From the NCBI GenBank assembly GCA_035524275.1, contig DATKPC010000056.1, positions 1-5,129 of the forward strand: a stretch of DNA of 5,129 nucleotides. The letters are read 5' to 3'. Below, piece after piece: positions 1-5,129 of this stretch. The position numbers were made by a program, and so were the translations under genes. The notes under the pieces were generated by a model. That model had not been told where the DNA came from, did not search any database, and saw only the letters and a program-made list of their open reading frames with translations. The stretch is from DATKPC01 sp035524275. Its GTDB lineage: Bacteria > Pseudomonadota > Gammaproteobacteria > Burkholderiales > Burkholderiaceae_F. Every line of letters begins with the position of its first letter. The stretch's first letter is position 1.

Positions 1-111
1 GAAGGCGGCTTGCGGCTCCTGACGATGTTGCTCGACGAGTTCTTCGAGACGCTCGACGCGAATACGAATGTACCGGGCAAGACCGACTATTCGTTCGACG
101 TCATCCGGTAG
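1..111 (+). CDS. C-terminal end of an unrecognised protein (5' truncated by window)
   Basis: Frame 1 is open from the first base to a TAG at 109-111 and gives 36 residues ending in DYSFDVIR. About 32 of 37 third codon positions are G or C, much stronger than in the opposite strand over the same bases, which supports this strand as the coding one. The visible part is a likely amphipathic helix rich in Leu, Asp, Glu and Phe (LLDEFFETLD), followed by a short polar tail. I recognise no family from so short a piece. The start lies outside the window. A GC-rich hairpin 24 bases after the stop fits the end of a transcription unit. It is on the same strand as the aldo/keto reductase but 457 bases away, so an operon with it is unlikely. 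Confidence 0.6.
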   Translation, partial: EGGLRLLTMLLDEFFETLDANTNVPGKTDYSFDVIR

Positions 112-135
112 GGGTGCGGAAGGACGTTTGGCCAA

Positions 136-159
136 CCCTCCCGCGCCTGGTCGGGAGGG
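136..159 (+). terminator. GC-rich hairpin, possible terminator without a U-tract
   Basis: CCCTCCCG at 136-143 is an exact inverted complement of CGGGAGGG at 152-159, giving an 8-bp stem with an 8-base loop. It begins 24 bases after the TAG of the gene ending at 111. No run of T follows, so it is not a canonical intrinsic terminator. In GC-rich genomes such stems can act with Rho or protect a 3' end. Its position after a stop codon is the main support. Confidence 0.4.
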
Positions 160-226
160 GTCAGTCTCGCGTGAATCCGGGTGAGATCTACTGATCAGGC
201 CCTCGTACTCGGCGTGCGCGCCGATC

Positions 227-244
227 CGGGACCAATTGATCCCG
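227..244. repeat. Imperfect 18-base palindrome, candidate operator
   Basis: The two halves, CGGGACCAA and TTGATCCCG, pair at eight of nine positions, with the mismatch at 232/239. The core is CAATTG, AT-rich against its surroundings. It lies in the gene-poor gap, more than 300 bases before the reductase start, so no target gene is obvious. It could be a regulator site or chance. Confidence 0.25.
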
Positions 245-532
245 TCGGGCACGCGACATCGCCAAGCGCGCGCGGTCGCCCCCGCCTTGGGTGGGCGCTC
301 GCCTATTCGGGTGCCGCTTTGACGAGTTCCTCGGTGAGGAACGGCTACGACGCACGCAGCCGGTCCATTGCCACGCCTGCGGGCGTTGGTTTTCTTCGCC
401 GAGCCCTTGCCAGTCGGCCTCGGTCATCTGCTGCCGCCGCGGCTCGCGCAGGTCCCGGTCGCATCGTTTGGCGGCACGCAACCTCCCGGCACCTGAACTC
501 CGGCGAATCTTCGCCGCGGCGCGATGTGTGTA

Positions 533-549
533 CGATCGGTCCTCGATCG
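533..549. promoter_or_regulatory. Paired CGATCG sites in the reductase leader
   Basis: CGATCG occurs at 533-538 and again at 544-549. The start-to-start distance is 11 bases, about one DNA helical turn. Each copy is itself a palindrome. The first overlaps a weak -10-like hexamer TACGAT at 531-536; no convincing -35 box stands at the right distance. The pair lies just ahead of the Shine-Dalgarno sequence at 556-562, where a bound repressor would block the reductase promoter. CGATCG is a common word in GC-rich DNA, so this remains a weak candidate. Confidence 0.25.
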
Positions 550-555
550 CGAGAT

Positions 556-562
556 GGGGAGG
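556..562 (+). promoter_or_regulatory. Ribosome binding site fixing the reductase start
   Basis: GGGGAGG at 556-562 (continuing GGGGAGGA to 563) lies six bases before the ATG at 569. It selects that codon over the in-frame ATGs at 524 and 554, which have no comparable site. The protein from 569 also starts with MEYRRLGRSG, the usual N-terminus of the family. Confidence 0.8.
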
Positions 563-568
563 ATTCCG

Positions 569-1540
569 ATGGAGTACCGCCGCCTCGGCCGCAGCGGCCT
601 GAAGCTGAGCGCACTGTCGTTCGGCTCCTGGGTGACCTACGGCAACCAGCTCGACACGACGACGGCACGCGAATGCATGGCGGCCGCCTGGGACGCCGGC
701 GTCAATTTCTTCGACAACGCCGAGGTCTATGCCGCGGGCCGCAGCGAAGAGATCATGGGCGCGGTCCTGCGCGAACTGAAGTGGCCGCGCCAGCGCTACG
801 TCGTGTCGACGAAGTTCTTCTGGGGCATCAGCGACGGACCGAACGAGAAGAACACGCTGAACCGGAAATACCTGCTGCATGCGATCGACGGCTCGCTCCG
901 GCGGATGCAGCTCGACCACATCGACCTTGTCTACTGCCATCGCGCCGATCCCGACACGCCGATCGAGGAGACGGTGCGGGCGATGCACGACATCATCGAG
1001 CGCGGCAAGGCCCTCTACTGGGGCACGTCGGAGTGGACGGCCGACGAGATCCGCGCGGCGGCGGCGATCGCGGAGCGCCACCACCTGCACAAGCCGGTCG
1101 TCGAGCAGCCGCAGTACAACCTGCTGCACCGGCAGCGCGTGGAGCGCGAATACGCCCGCCTTTACGACGACGTCGGTCTCGGCTTGACGACCTGGAGCCC
1201 GCTCGCCTCCGGCCTGCTGAGCGGCAAGTATCGCGAAGGTGCGCCGGCCGGCTCGCGCGCGACGTTGCCCGACTATGGTTGGCTGCGCGATCGCCTGCTC
1301 GATCCGCAGCGCAATGCGGTCGTCGCACGGCTGGCGGCCGTGGCCGGCGAACTGGCCGCGACGCCCTCGCAGCTCGCCCTCGCCTGGTGCCTGAAGAATT
1401 CGCATGTCACCAGCGTGATCACCGGCGCGTCGCGGGCCCAACAGGTGGTCGAGAACATGAAGGCGGTGGACCTCGTCGCGAAGCTCGACGAGGGCGTCAT
1501 GAAGCACATCGACGAGATCGTCGGGGACGCCACGCGATAG
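569..1540 (+). CDS. Kv-beta-like aldo/keto reductase (AKR6-type)
   Basis: This is a 323-residue cytosolic NADPH-dependent oxidoreductase of the (beta/alpha)8-barrel AKR superfamily, which reduces aldehydes or ketones to alcohols; the natural substrate cannot be read from sequence. The catalytic tetrad is complete: D49 and Y54 in FFDNAEVY, K82 in STKFFW, and H124 in VYCHRADPDTP. Cofactor-binding segments are TTWSPLASGLLSGKY (207-221) and TGASRAQQVVEN (285-296). The overall pattern, including WVTYGNQ, DNAEVYAAG, DTPIEETVRAM and YWGTSEW, follows the animal potassium-channel beta subunit family very closely, so it belongs to AKR6 and its bacterial relatives rather than the AKR5 or AKR11 types. 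Animal beta subunits have Asn at the fourth tetrad position; this one has the normal His, consistent with an active enzyme. Length is normal and nothing is broken. It appears monocistronic and convergent with the transport operon. Family confidence is high; role unknown. Confidence 0.95.
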   Translation: MEYRRLGRSGLKLSALSFGSWVTYGNQLDTTTARECMAAAWDAGVNFFDNAEVYAAGRSEEIMGAVLRELKWPRQRYVVSTKFFWGISDGPNEKNTLNRKYLLHAIDGSLRRMQLDHIDLVYCHRADPDTPIEETVRAMHDIIERGKALYWGTSEWTADEIRAAAAIAERHHLHKPVVEQPQYNLLHRQRVEREYARLYDDVGLGLTTWSPLASGLLSGKYREGAPAGSRATLPDYGWLRDRLLDPQRNAVVARLAAVAGELAATPSQLALAWCLKNSHVTSVITGASRAQQVVENMKAVDLVAKLDEGVMKHIDEIVGDATR

Positions 1541-1691
1541 CGCGGACCCGTCTCGGCCCTCGCCGCGGCGGACTCGGCGATCGGCCGCACGTCGCCCAAG
1601 GGCACCAGCCGGCGCTGCGGCGTCGAGCGGAACCATCGGGTCGTGGCCCCGCGCTGGCTGCCGGTCGATGCCGACGTGGCCTGGACGCGCT
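1541..1691. other. Convergent intergenic gap
   Basis: These 151 bases separate the 3' ends of the reductase (plus) and the ATPase gene (minus). I see no stem with a T-run that would serve as a terminator for either side. There is a 10-base palindrome CGCCGCGGCG at 1561-1570 and a very short GCCC-AA-GGGC at 1594-1603, neither convincing. Open frames cross the gap on both strands, but this is expected at such high GC. No gene is called. Confidence 0.5.
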
Positions 1692-2477
1692 CTAATCCGA
1701 ACCCATGGCCAATTCGACCCGCATCCGGCCTGCGGGGCGGGTTTCGATGCGGATCGCGCCCTCGAAAACCTGCACCAGGGCAGCCTGCACCGCCGGATCC
1801 GAGGGGGCGCCGACGGCGCGCAGGTGCCCGCGGTGCAGGACGAGCAACTGGTCGGCCTGCAGCGCAATGGGCAGGTCGTGCAGCACGCTCAGCACGGAGC
1901 GAGCCGTCGCAGCGTCGCGCGTCAGCCGGCGGAACAGCCGCGCCAGCGCGACCTGGTGCGGCGCGTCCAGGTGTGTCGTCGGCTCATCCAGCAGCATCAG
2001 CGGCGCTTCGGTCGCCAGGACGCGCGCCAGCAGCACGCGCCGGCGTTCACCCCCCGACAACTCGTGCAGGCGACGGTGCTGCCAGTCGTGGCACGCGGTG
2101 AGAGCCATCGCGCGCTCGACCGCCGCGCGGTCTGCGGTTCCCGGCGTGCCCAGGAGGCCCAGATGCGCGATCCGGCCGAGTTCGACCGTCTCGCGGACCG
2201 TCAATTCGCCCGTCACGTCGCCGTGCTGCGCCAGCCACGCGAGTTGCCGCGCGCGCTCGGCGGGCTTCGTCGCGCGAAGGTTCTGCCCCTGCAGAAGGAC
2301 CTGGCCGGAAGCCAACGGCTGCAGCCCGGCGAGGGCGCGCAGCAGCGTCGACTTTCCCGCGCCGTTGGGGCCAACCAGCGCCGTCCAGCCGCCGGCAACC
2401 TGCAGGCTCACCCCTTGCAGGACATCGCGCCTGCCGAGGCGGACGCGGACGTCGTTCGCCTGAAGCAGCGCGGTCAT
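1692..2477 (-). CDS. BtuD/HmuV-type ABC importer ATP-binding protein
   Basis: This 261-residue ATPase drives a type II (FecCD-family) ABC importer and would sit on the cytoplasmic face bound to the permease encoded just upstream. All motifs are intact: Walker A GPNGAGKST at 36-44, Q-loop Gln84 in WLAQHG, signature LSGGERRRV at 140-148, Walker B LMLLDEP at 160-166 with D164 and E165, D-loop HLD at 169-171, and H-loop H200 in VLHD. Length suits the family for cobalamin (BtuD), heme (HmuV) or ferric siderophore (FhuC/FepC) uptake; sequence alone does not choose between them. The ATG at 2477-2475 overlaps the permease stop as ATGA, the usual sign of translational coupling, and no clear Shine-Dalgarno precedes it. 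An in-frame open stretch upstream to 2639 lies inside the permease gene and is not real. It is the last gene of the operon visible here. Confidence 0.93.
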   Translation of the reverse strand: MTALLQANDVRVRLGRRDVLQGVSLQVAGGWTALVGPNGAGKSTLLRALAGLQPLASGQVLLQGQNLRATKPAERARQLAWLAQHGDVTGELTVRETVELGRIAHLGLLGTPGTADRAAVERAMALTACHDWQHRRLHELSGGERRRVLLARVLATEAPLMLLDEPTTHLDAPHQVALARLFRRLTRDAATARSVLSVLHDLPIALQADQLLVLHRGHLRAVGAPSDPAVQAALVQVFEGAIRIETRPAGRMRVELAMGSD

Positions 2478-3544
2478 GTGGCCGTGCGCTGCTTCAGCAG
2501 CCAGAACAGATAGCCACCTCCCAGCACGGCGGTGACCACGCCGACCGGAAGTTCCTCGGGTGCGACAAGCGTGCGCGAAAGTACGTCGGCGAGCAGCAGC
2601 AGCGCGGCGCCCATCGCGGCGCTGGCGGGCAGCAGCCAATGGTGCGCTCCGGGCGCGTGGCGCCGCACGAGATGCGGCGCCACGAGGCCGACGAAGGCCA
2701 CGAGTCCGGACTGCGAGACGGCCAGCGCGGTGCCCAGGCTGATCATCAGCACGAAGGCGAGGCGGATGTGGGCCAAATCCAGGCCGAGGCTTGCCGCGCT
2801 GTCGTCACCGAGGGTCAACGCGTCCAGCGAGCGCGCCAGGCGACGCGCCAGGAACACCAGCATCAGCAGGCCGACTGCCATCCACGCGATCGCATTCCAG
2901 CCCAGGAAGCTGGTGCTGCCCAGCAGGAACGCCTGCTTTCCCCGCAAGGCGTCCGGAGCGACGATGGTGATCAGATCGCTGACCGCGCCGAGCATCATCC
3001 CGACGACGACGCCGCCGAGCAGCAGGCGCAAGGTCTGCACGGCCCCGCGGGCGATCGACAAGGTCATGGCCACGCCGACGACGGCGCCGACAAACGCGGC
3101 CGTGACGAGTCCGGCGCGCTCGATCCAGATCGCGGCGGAAAGGCTGATGTAGGCGCCGCCCAGTGACGCTGCGGCCTGGACCAGGACGACACCCAGGCCG
3201 GCACCGGCCGAACTACCGAGGATGTAGGGATCTGCGAGGGGATTTCGAAACAGGCCTTGCGACATCGCGCCCGCCAGTCCCAGCAGCGCACCGACCAGCG
3301 CCGCGCCCAGGGTTCGCGGGGCGCGAATCTGGCCGAGGATCAACCCGCCGTCGCCATGTTGCAGGTCGGCCCACAACGCGGCCGGCGACAGGCCTTCGGA
3401 GCCGGACGCCAGGCCCGCCGCCGCGCCCAACGCGATGACCGCGGCCATCGTCCAGGCAAGCATCTTCCGCCGCCGTGCATCCTCGTCGCCGGTCGCATCG
3501 GCACCGAGCGAGCCGGGGTCGGCTGACGACATGCGAAGGCTCAT
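2474..3544 (-). CDS. FecCD/BtuC-family ABC importer permease
   Basis: This is a 356-residue inner-membrane permease, normally a homodimer, moving cobalamin, heme or a ferric chelate from the periplasmic binding protein into the cell. About ten hydrophobic segments are visible, near residues 29-47, 78-97, 108-129, 144-165, 170-194, 213-233, 259-280, 281-293, 303-325 and 332-350. Family signatures are RAPRTLGAALVGALLGLAGA (74-93), RNPLADPYILGSSAGAGLG (100-118), the ATPase-contacting loop LTLGDDSAASLGL (243-255), LVAFVGLVAPHLVRR (281-295) and EELPVGVVTAVLGG (330-343). The usual Pro in the last segment (GxPFFLWLL) is Gly here (GGGYLFWLL), a small oddity. The ATG at 3544 is chosen as the longest plausible start, but its upstream GACGGG is too close to be a good ribosome site. 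ATGs at 3532 (M5) and 3463 (M28) are alternatives. The frame remains open to 4450, but that part lies antisense-frame within the upstream gene and is spurious. It follows the BLUF gene by 35 bases and overlaps the ATPase gene by 4. Confidence 0.93.
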   Translation of the reverse strand: MSLRMSSADPGSLGADATGDEDARRRKMLAWTMAAVIALGAAAGLASGSEGLSPAALWADLQHGDGGLILGQIRAPRTLGAALVGALLGLAGAMSQGLFRNPLADPYILGSSAGAGLGVVLVQAAASLGGAYISLSAAIWIERAGLVTAAFVGAVVGVAMTLSIARGAVQTLRLLLGGVVVGMMLGAVSDLITIVAPDALRGKQAFLLGSTSFLGWNAIAWMAVGLLMLVFLARRLARSLDALTLGDDSAASLGLDLAHIRLAFVLMISLGTALAVSQSGLVAFVGLVAPHLVRRHAPGAHHWLLPASAAMGAALLLLADVLSRTLVAPEELPVGVVTAVLGGGYLFWLLKQRTAT

Positions 3545-3579
3545 CCCGTCGCGGCCGGTTCGTCGTGCGCGGCGGTCGC

Positions 3580-4779
3580 TCAATGCACCGGGCCGCGCAG
3601 GTGCGCGGCATCGGCCGGATCCCCGAAGCGACCGTGACGGATATGCGCGCAGGCCTGCAGCAGGGCGAACTGCGCCGCCTGCATGGCGGGGGCCTTCGCG
3701 CGCAGTCGCGTCCAGCCGCGCATCGATGGCAGGTCCTGCGCGTCGGTCCCGCGAGCGAAGCCTTCGCCGTCGGCGCCGATCAGGACCGCGAGGCCCGGAA
3801 GCTCGACGAACGCGCGTCCGCTGACGAGGATCTGCAGGCATCGGTCCGTGGCGGCGCCCCGCGCGGCGCGGATCGTCGCCGCGAGCTCGGACATCCGGTG
3901 TTGCTTCGGGAAGACGTCGCTCAGCGACAGGTGCAGCACTTCGTACGGCTGTTGCCCAACGCGCGCCGACAGTTCGCTCGTCGTGGCCGGAAATGCGCGA
4001 TCCACCTGCCAACCGGCCGCTTCGAGCGCAAGGCCTGCGAACGTCATGCCGGCAAGCTCGCGTTCGCCGGGCAGCGGGGCGACCAGCGCGAGCCCGGCAT
4101 GCGGCGCAACGAATTCCGCGGCGCGCGCCATACCCGTCTCGTGCAGGAGCACGAGCAGGCGGGCCTGGGCGATCGCGAGGTCGGTCGCGTCGAGGCGGTC
4201 GTCTTTCCATGCGTCGCCCAGCGCCCGCGCAACCGGGCCCATCAGGTGCATCCCGATCGATGGCCACGAGGGCGCCATCGCCGCGACCCGCTCGCCGAGG
4301 GCACGAACCTCGGCGTCGCTGCCCCGCGCCAGCAGCGTGGCCATCGCGAGAGGGGCCGGAAGCCGGCTCCAGAACGCGATGCCCCGCAGGATCGCCCGGG
4401 CGTCCTTGTCCTGCCCGTGGAGTTCCTGCAGCGTCGGCACGGCCAGGCAAACCGCTTCCGCGATGCCGTCGGTGTTCGACGCGCCGATCTGCAAGCGCCA
4501 GTCGGGGAACAGGCGATGCGCGCTCGACGGTGCGTAGAGGCGCTCGATCGCGCGATGGCGAGGGTCATCGCGGATCGACGACCAGACGCGCCGGACGCCG
4601 TCGTCCGGCCCTTCGAGCCATTGCACGAATCGTCCGTCGTGATACACAAGAAGGCCCGTCAGGGATTCGTGCGCATTGCGCCGGCGCGCCGCGTCGGCGA
4701 GTTCCTGCAGGTCCTCCGGGCTGAAGGGCTGCGTCGCCACGCTGCGGTAGAGGACTTGCGCGAGTTGCGGTTCGGCCAT
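3580..4779 (-). CDS. AppA-like BLUF blue-light sensor fused to a B12-binding/SCHIC-type domain
   Basis: This 399-residue, probably soluble protein has two sensory parts. Residues about 5-100 form a BLUF domain, which binds FAD and responds to blue light. Y11 (LYRS), N35 (RRNAHESLTG), Q53 and W54 (GRFVQWLEG) and W94 (FPDWRLQ) are present. They correspond to AppA Y21, N45, Q63, W64 and W104 with a constant offset of ten, from my memory of AppA. L96 replaces AppA M106. After a helical linker, residues about 170-350 resemble the cobalamin-binding/SCHIC region of AppA: a helical part with GPVARALGDAWKDDRLDATD (181-200), then a Rossmann-like part with LALVAPLPGERELAG (230-244), LEAAGWQVD, VLHLSLSD (281-288) and LQILVSGRAF (315-324). 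The usual His of GExHxxG is Glu241. There is no DNA-binding or output enzyme domain, so it probably acts by protein contact, as AppA does on PpsR. AppA's Cys-rich tail is absent. The gene lies between binding-protein and permease genes, and its ribosome site overlaps the preceding stop. Domain calls are firm; ligand and partner are inferred. Confidence 0.88.
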   Translation of the reverse strand: MAEPQLAQVLYRSVATQPFSPEDLQELADAARRRNAHESLTGLLVYHDGRFVQWLEGPDDGVRRVWSSIRDDPRHRAIERLYAPSSAHRLFPDWRLQIGASNTDGIAEAVCLAVPTLQELHGQDKDARAILRGIAFWSRLPAPLAMATLLARGSDAEVRALGERVAAMAPSWPSIGMHLMGPVARALGDAWKDDRLDATDLAIAQARLLVLLHETGMARAAEFVAPHAGLALVAPLPGERELAGMTFAGLALEAAGWQVDRAFPATTSELSARVGQQPYEVLHLSLSDVFPKQHRMSELAATIRAARGAATDRCLQILVSGRAFVELPGLAVLIGADGEGFARGTDAQDLPSMRGWTRLRAKAPAMQAAQFALLQACAHIRHGRFGDPADAAHLRGPVH

Positions 4780-4785
4780 CGTCTG

Positions 4786-4791
4786 CTCCTC
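4786..4791 (-). promoter_or_regulatory. Ribosome binding site of the BLUF gene, overlapping the previous stop
   Basis: On the minus strand GAGGAG (4791-4786) lies six bases before the ATG at 4779 and shares two bases with the TGA (4792-4790) of the binding-protein gene. It fixes the BLUF start. The open frame upstream to 5034 runs antiphase through the binding-protein gene and is spurious. Ribosomes ending the upstream gene would stop on this site, so the two genes are probably translationally coupled. Confidence 0.8.
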
Positions 4792-5129
4792 AGTCGTCGG
4801 TTCCCTGCAACGCGGGCACGCCGGCCGCTCCGTGCGTCTCGACCCGAACCGGGCCGGCGCCGAGGCGTGCGAGGCATTCGGCGAGCAAAGCTGCCGCCTC
4901 GCCGAGGCGTGGTCCGGGGCGGACCAGGATCTCATAGGACGGGTTGTCGAACCCGCATAGCCGCTGGTCCCGAACCGCCGGAAGTGTGCTCCATCCGGGG
5001 CGCCGGAGGAGGGCTGCCTGCTCGCGCTGGGCACCCATCACGAGATCGGGGCGGGCGCGAACGACGTATTCCGGGTTGAGTCTGGGAAATGGACCCAAGT
5101 CGGGAGGCACGATGTTTCGCATGCCCAGG
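4790..5129 (-). CDS. Periplasmic substrate-binding protein of a BtuF/FhuD/HmuT-like importer, C-terminal part (5' end outside window)
   Basis: The last 112 codons of a binding protein of the helical-backbone metal-receptor type (PF01497) that would deliver cobalamin, heme or a ferric chelate to the FecCD permease. Recognisable family features are LGMRNIVPPDLGPFPRLNPE, matching the GGRN...DLG.....S.E segment that opens the second lobe; then VVRARPDLVMGA, the usual 'LLALDPDVIIV' strand; WSTLPAVRDQRLCGFD, matching W..LPAVRNGRVYVLD; and LVRPGPRLGEAAALLAECL, matching the terminal RPGPRLVEGLE..A..L helix. The frame stays open through the right edge in phase with the family, so the ATG at 5122 is internal, not the start; the signal peptide and first lobe lie beyond 5129. 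It is the first visible gene of the minus-strand operon, 10 bases ahead of the BLUF gene. Family assignment is good; the substrate is unresolved. Confidence 0.88.
   Translation of the reverse strand, partial: LGMRNIVPPDLGPFPRLNPEYVVRARPDLVMGAQREQAALLRRPGWSTLPAVRDQRLCGFDNPSYEILVRPGPRLGEAAALLAECLARLGAGPVRVETHGAAGVPALQGTDD

Larger units (their letters stand above)
112..568. other. 457-base gap without a supported gene
   Basis: No reading frame here combines a credible start, ribosome binding site and steady third-position G/C bias. It holds the hairpin at 136-159, an imperfect 18-base palindrome at 227-244, and the leader of the downstream reductase with two CGATCG copies (533-549) and a good Shine-Dalgarno sequence. 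Two fragments look weakly protein-like: minus-strand codons at about 187-258 (reading VPDGINWSRIGAHAEYEGLI) and a plus-strand Cys-rich frame from 291 (HCHACGRWF, then CQSASVICC). Neither is strong enough to call. The stretch could be plain intergenic DNA or the decayed remains of a small gene. Confidence 0.5.

Noticed and set aside
1..180. Minus-strand frame reading a helix-like segment (VERIVGLARYIRIRVERLEE)
   Set aside because: It looks protein-like, but third positions are far less GC-rich than in the plus-strand frame ending at 111. It is best explained as the antisense shadow of that gene.
112..568. Cobalamin riboswitch in the window
   Set aside because: The operon it would control is on the minus strand and begins beyond 5129, so any such element would lie outside the window. 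I see no riboswitch-like structure in the gaps.
1541..1691. Bidirectional terminator between the convergent genes
   Set aside because: Only very short palindromes (1561-1570, 1594-1603) without loops or T-runs were found.
181..1695. Long plus-strand frame (504 codons) spanning the gap and the reductase gene
   Set aside because: It runs in another frame through the well-supported reductase, is Arg/Pro/Ala-rich and low in complexity, and has no family features. It is a GC-driven shadow.
188..1867. Long minus-strand frame (559 codons) antisense to the reductase
   Set aside because: It crosses the reductase gene and the 3' end of the ATPase gene with no recognisable domain. Such antisense frames are common at this GC content.
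3545..4450. N-terminal extension of the permease frame up to 4450
   Set aside because: It is Arg-rich, overlaps the BLUF gene in another frame and adds residues not seen in FecCD permeases. The family match begins near the ATG at 3544.
4780..5034. N-terminal extension of the BLUF frame up to 5034
   Set aside because: It overlaps the binding-protein gene in another frame. A strong ribosome site stands directly before the ATG at 4779, and the BLUF domain starts there.
3475..5079. Long plus-strand frame (534 codons) antisense to the photosensor and binding-protein genes
   Set aside because: The minus strand there has clear BLUF, B12-type and PF01497 motifs. The plus frame is Arg/Gly-rich with no motif.

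Overview
The window is GC-rich throughout, with strong G/C preference at third codon positions in the genes I accept. That, together with the gene families present, suggests a high-GC proteobacterium, perhaps beta- or gammaproteobacterial. I cannot place it more finely from sequence alone, and nothing looks like phage, an insertion sequence, a tRNA/rRNA gene or a CRISPR array.

Left part, plus strand: the last 36 codons of an unrecognised protein end at 111 and are followed by a GC-rich hairpin. A 457-base gap without a convincing gene follows. It holds an imperfect palindrome and a pair of CGATCG repeats. Then comes a complete aldo/keto reductase of the Kv-beta-like (AKR6) type at 569-1540, with a strong ribosome binding site and an intact catalytic tetrad.

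Right part, minus strand, convergent with the reductase across a 151-base gap: a compact operon read from right to left. In transcription order it encodes the C-terminal part of a periplasmic substrate-binding protein (PF01497, BtuF/FhuD/HmuT-like, cut by the window edge), a 399-residue protein joining an N-terminal BLUF blue-light domain to a B12-binding-like (SCHIC) domain as in AppA of Rhodobacter, a FecCD/BtuC-type permease and a BtuD/HmuV-type ATPase. The spacings are 10 bases, 35 bases and a 4-base ATGA overlap, so the four genes are very probably co-transcribed.

The notable point is that a light sensor with a tetrapyrrole/corrinoid-binding-type domain sits between the components of an importer family that carries cobalamin, heme or ferric siderophores. 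The parsimonious reading is that uptake of a corrinoid or heme is tied to blue light and/or ligand status through the AppA-like protein. The BLUF residues that matter (Y11, N35, Q53, W94) are all present. The usual His of the B12-domain GExHxxG motif is Glu here, so the ligand cannot be assumed. No DNA-binding partner such as a PpsR-like repressor is visible in the window. The transported substrate, and hence any btu or hmu gene name, is inference.
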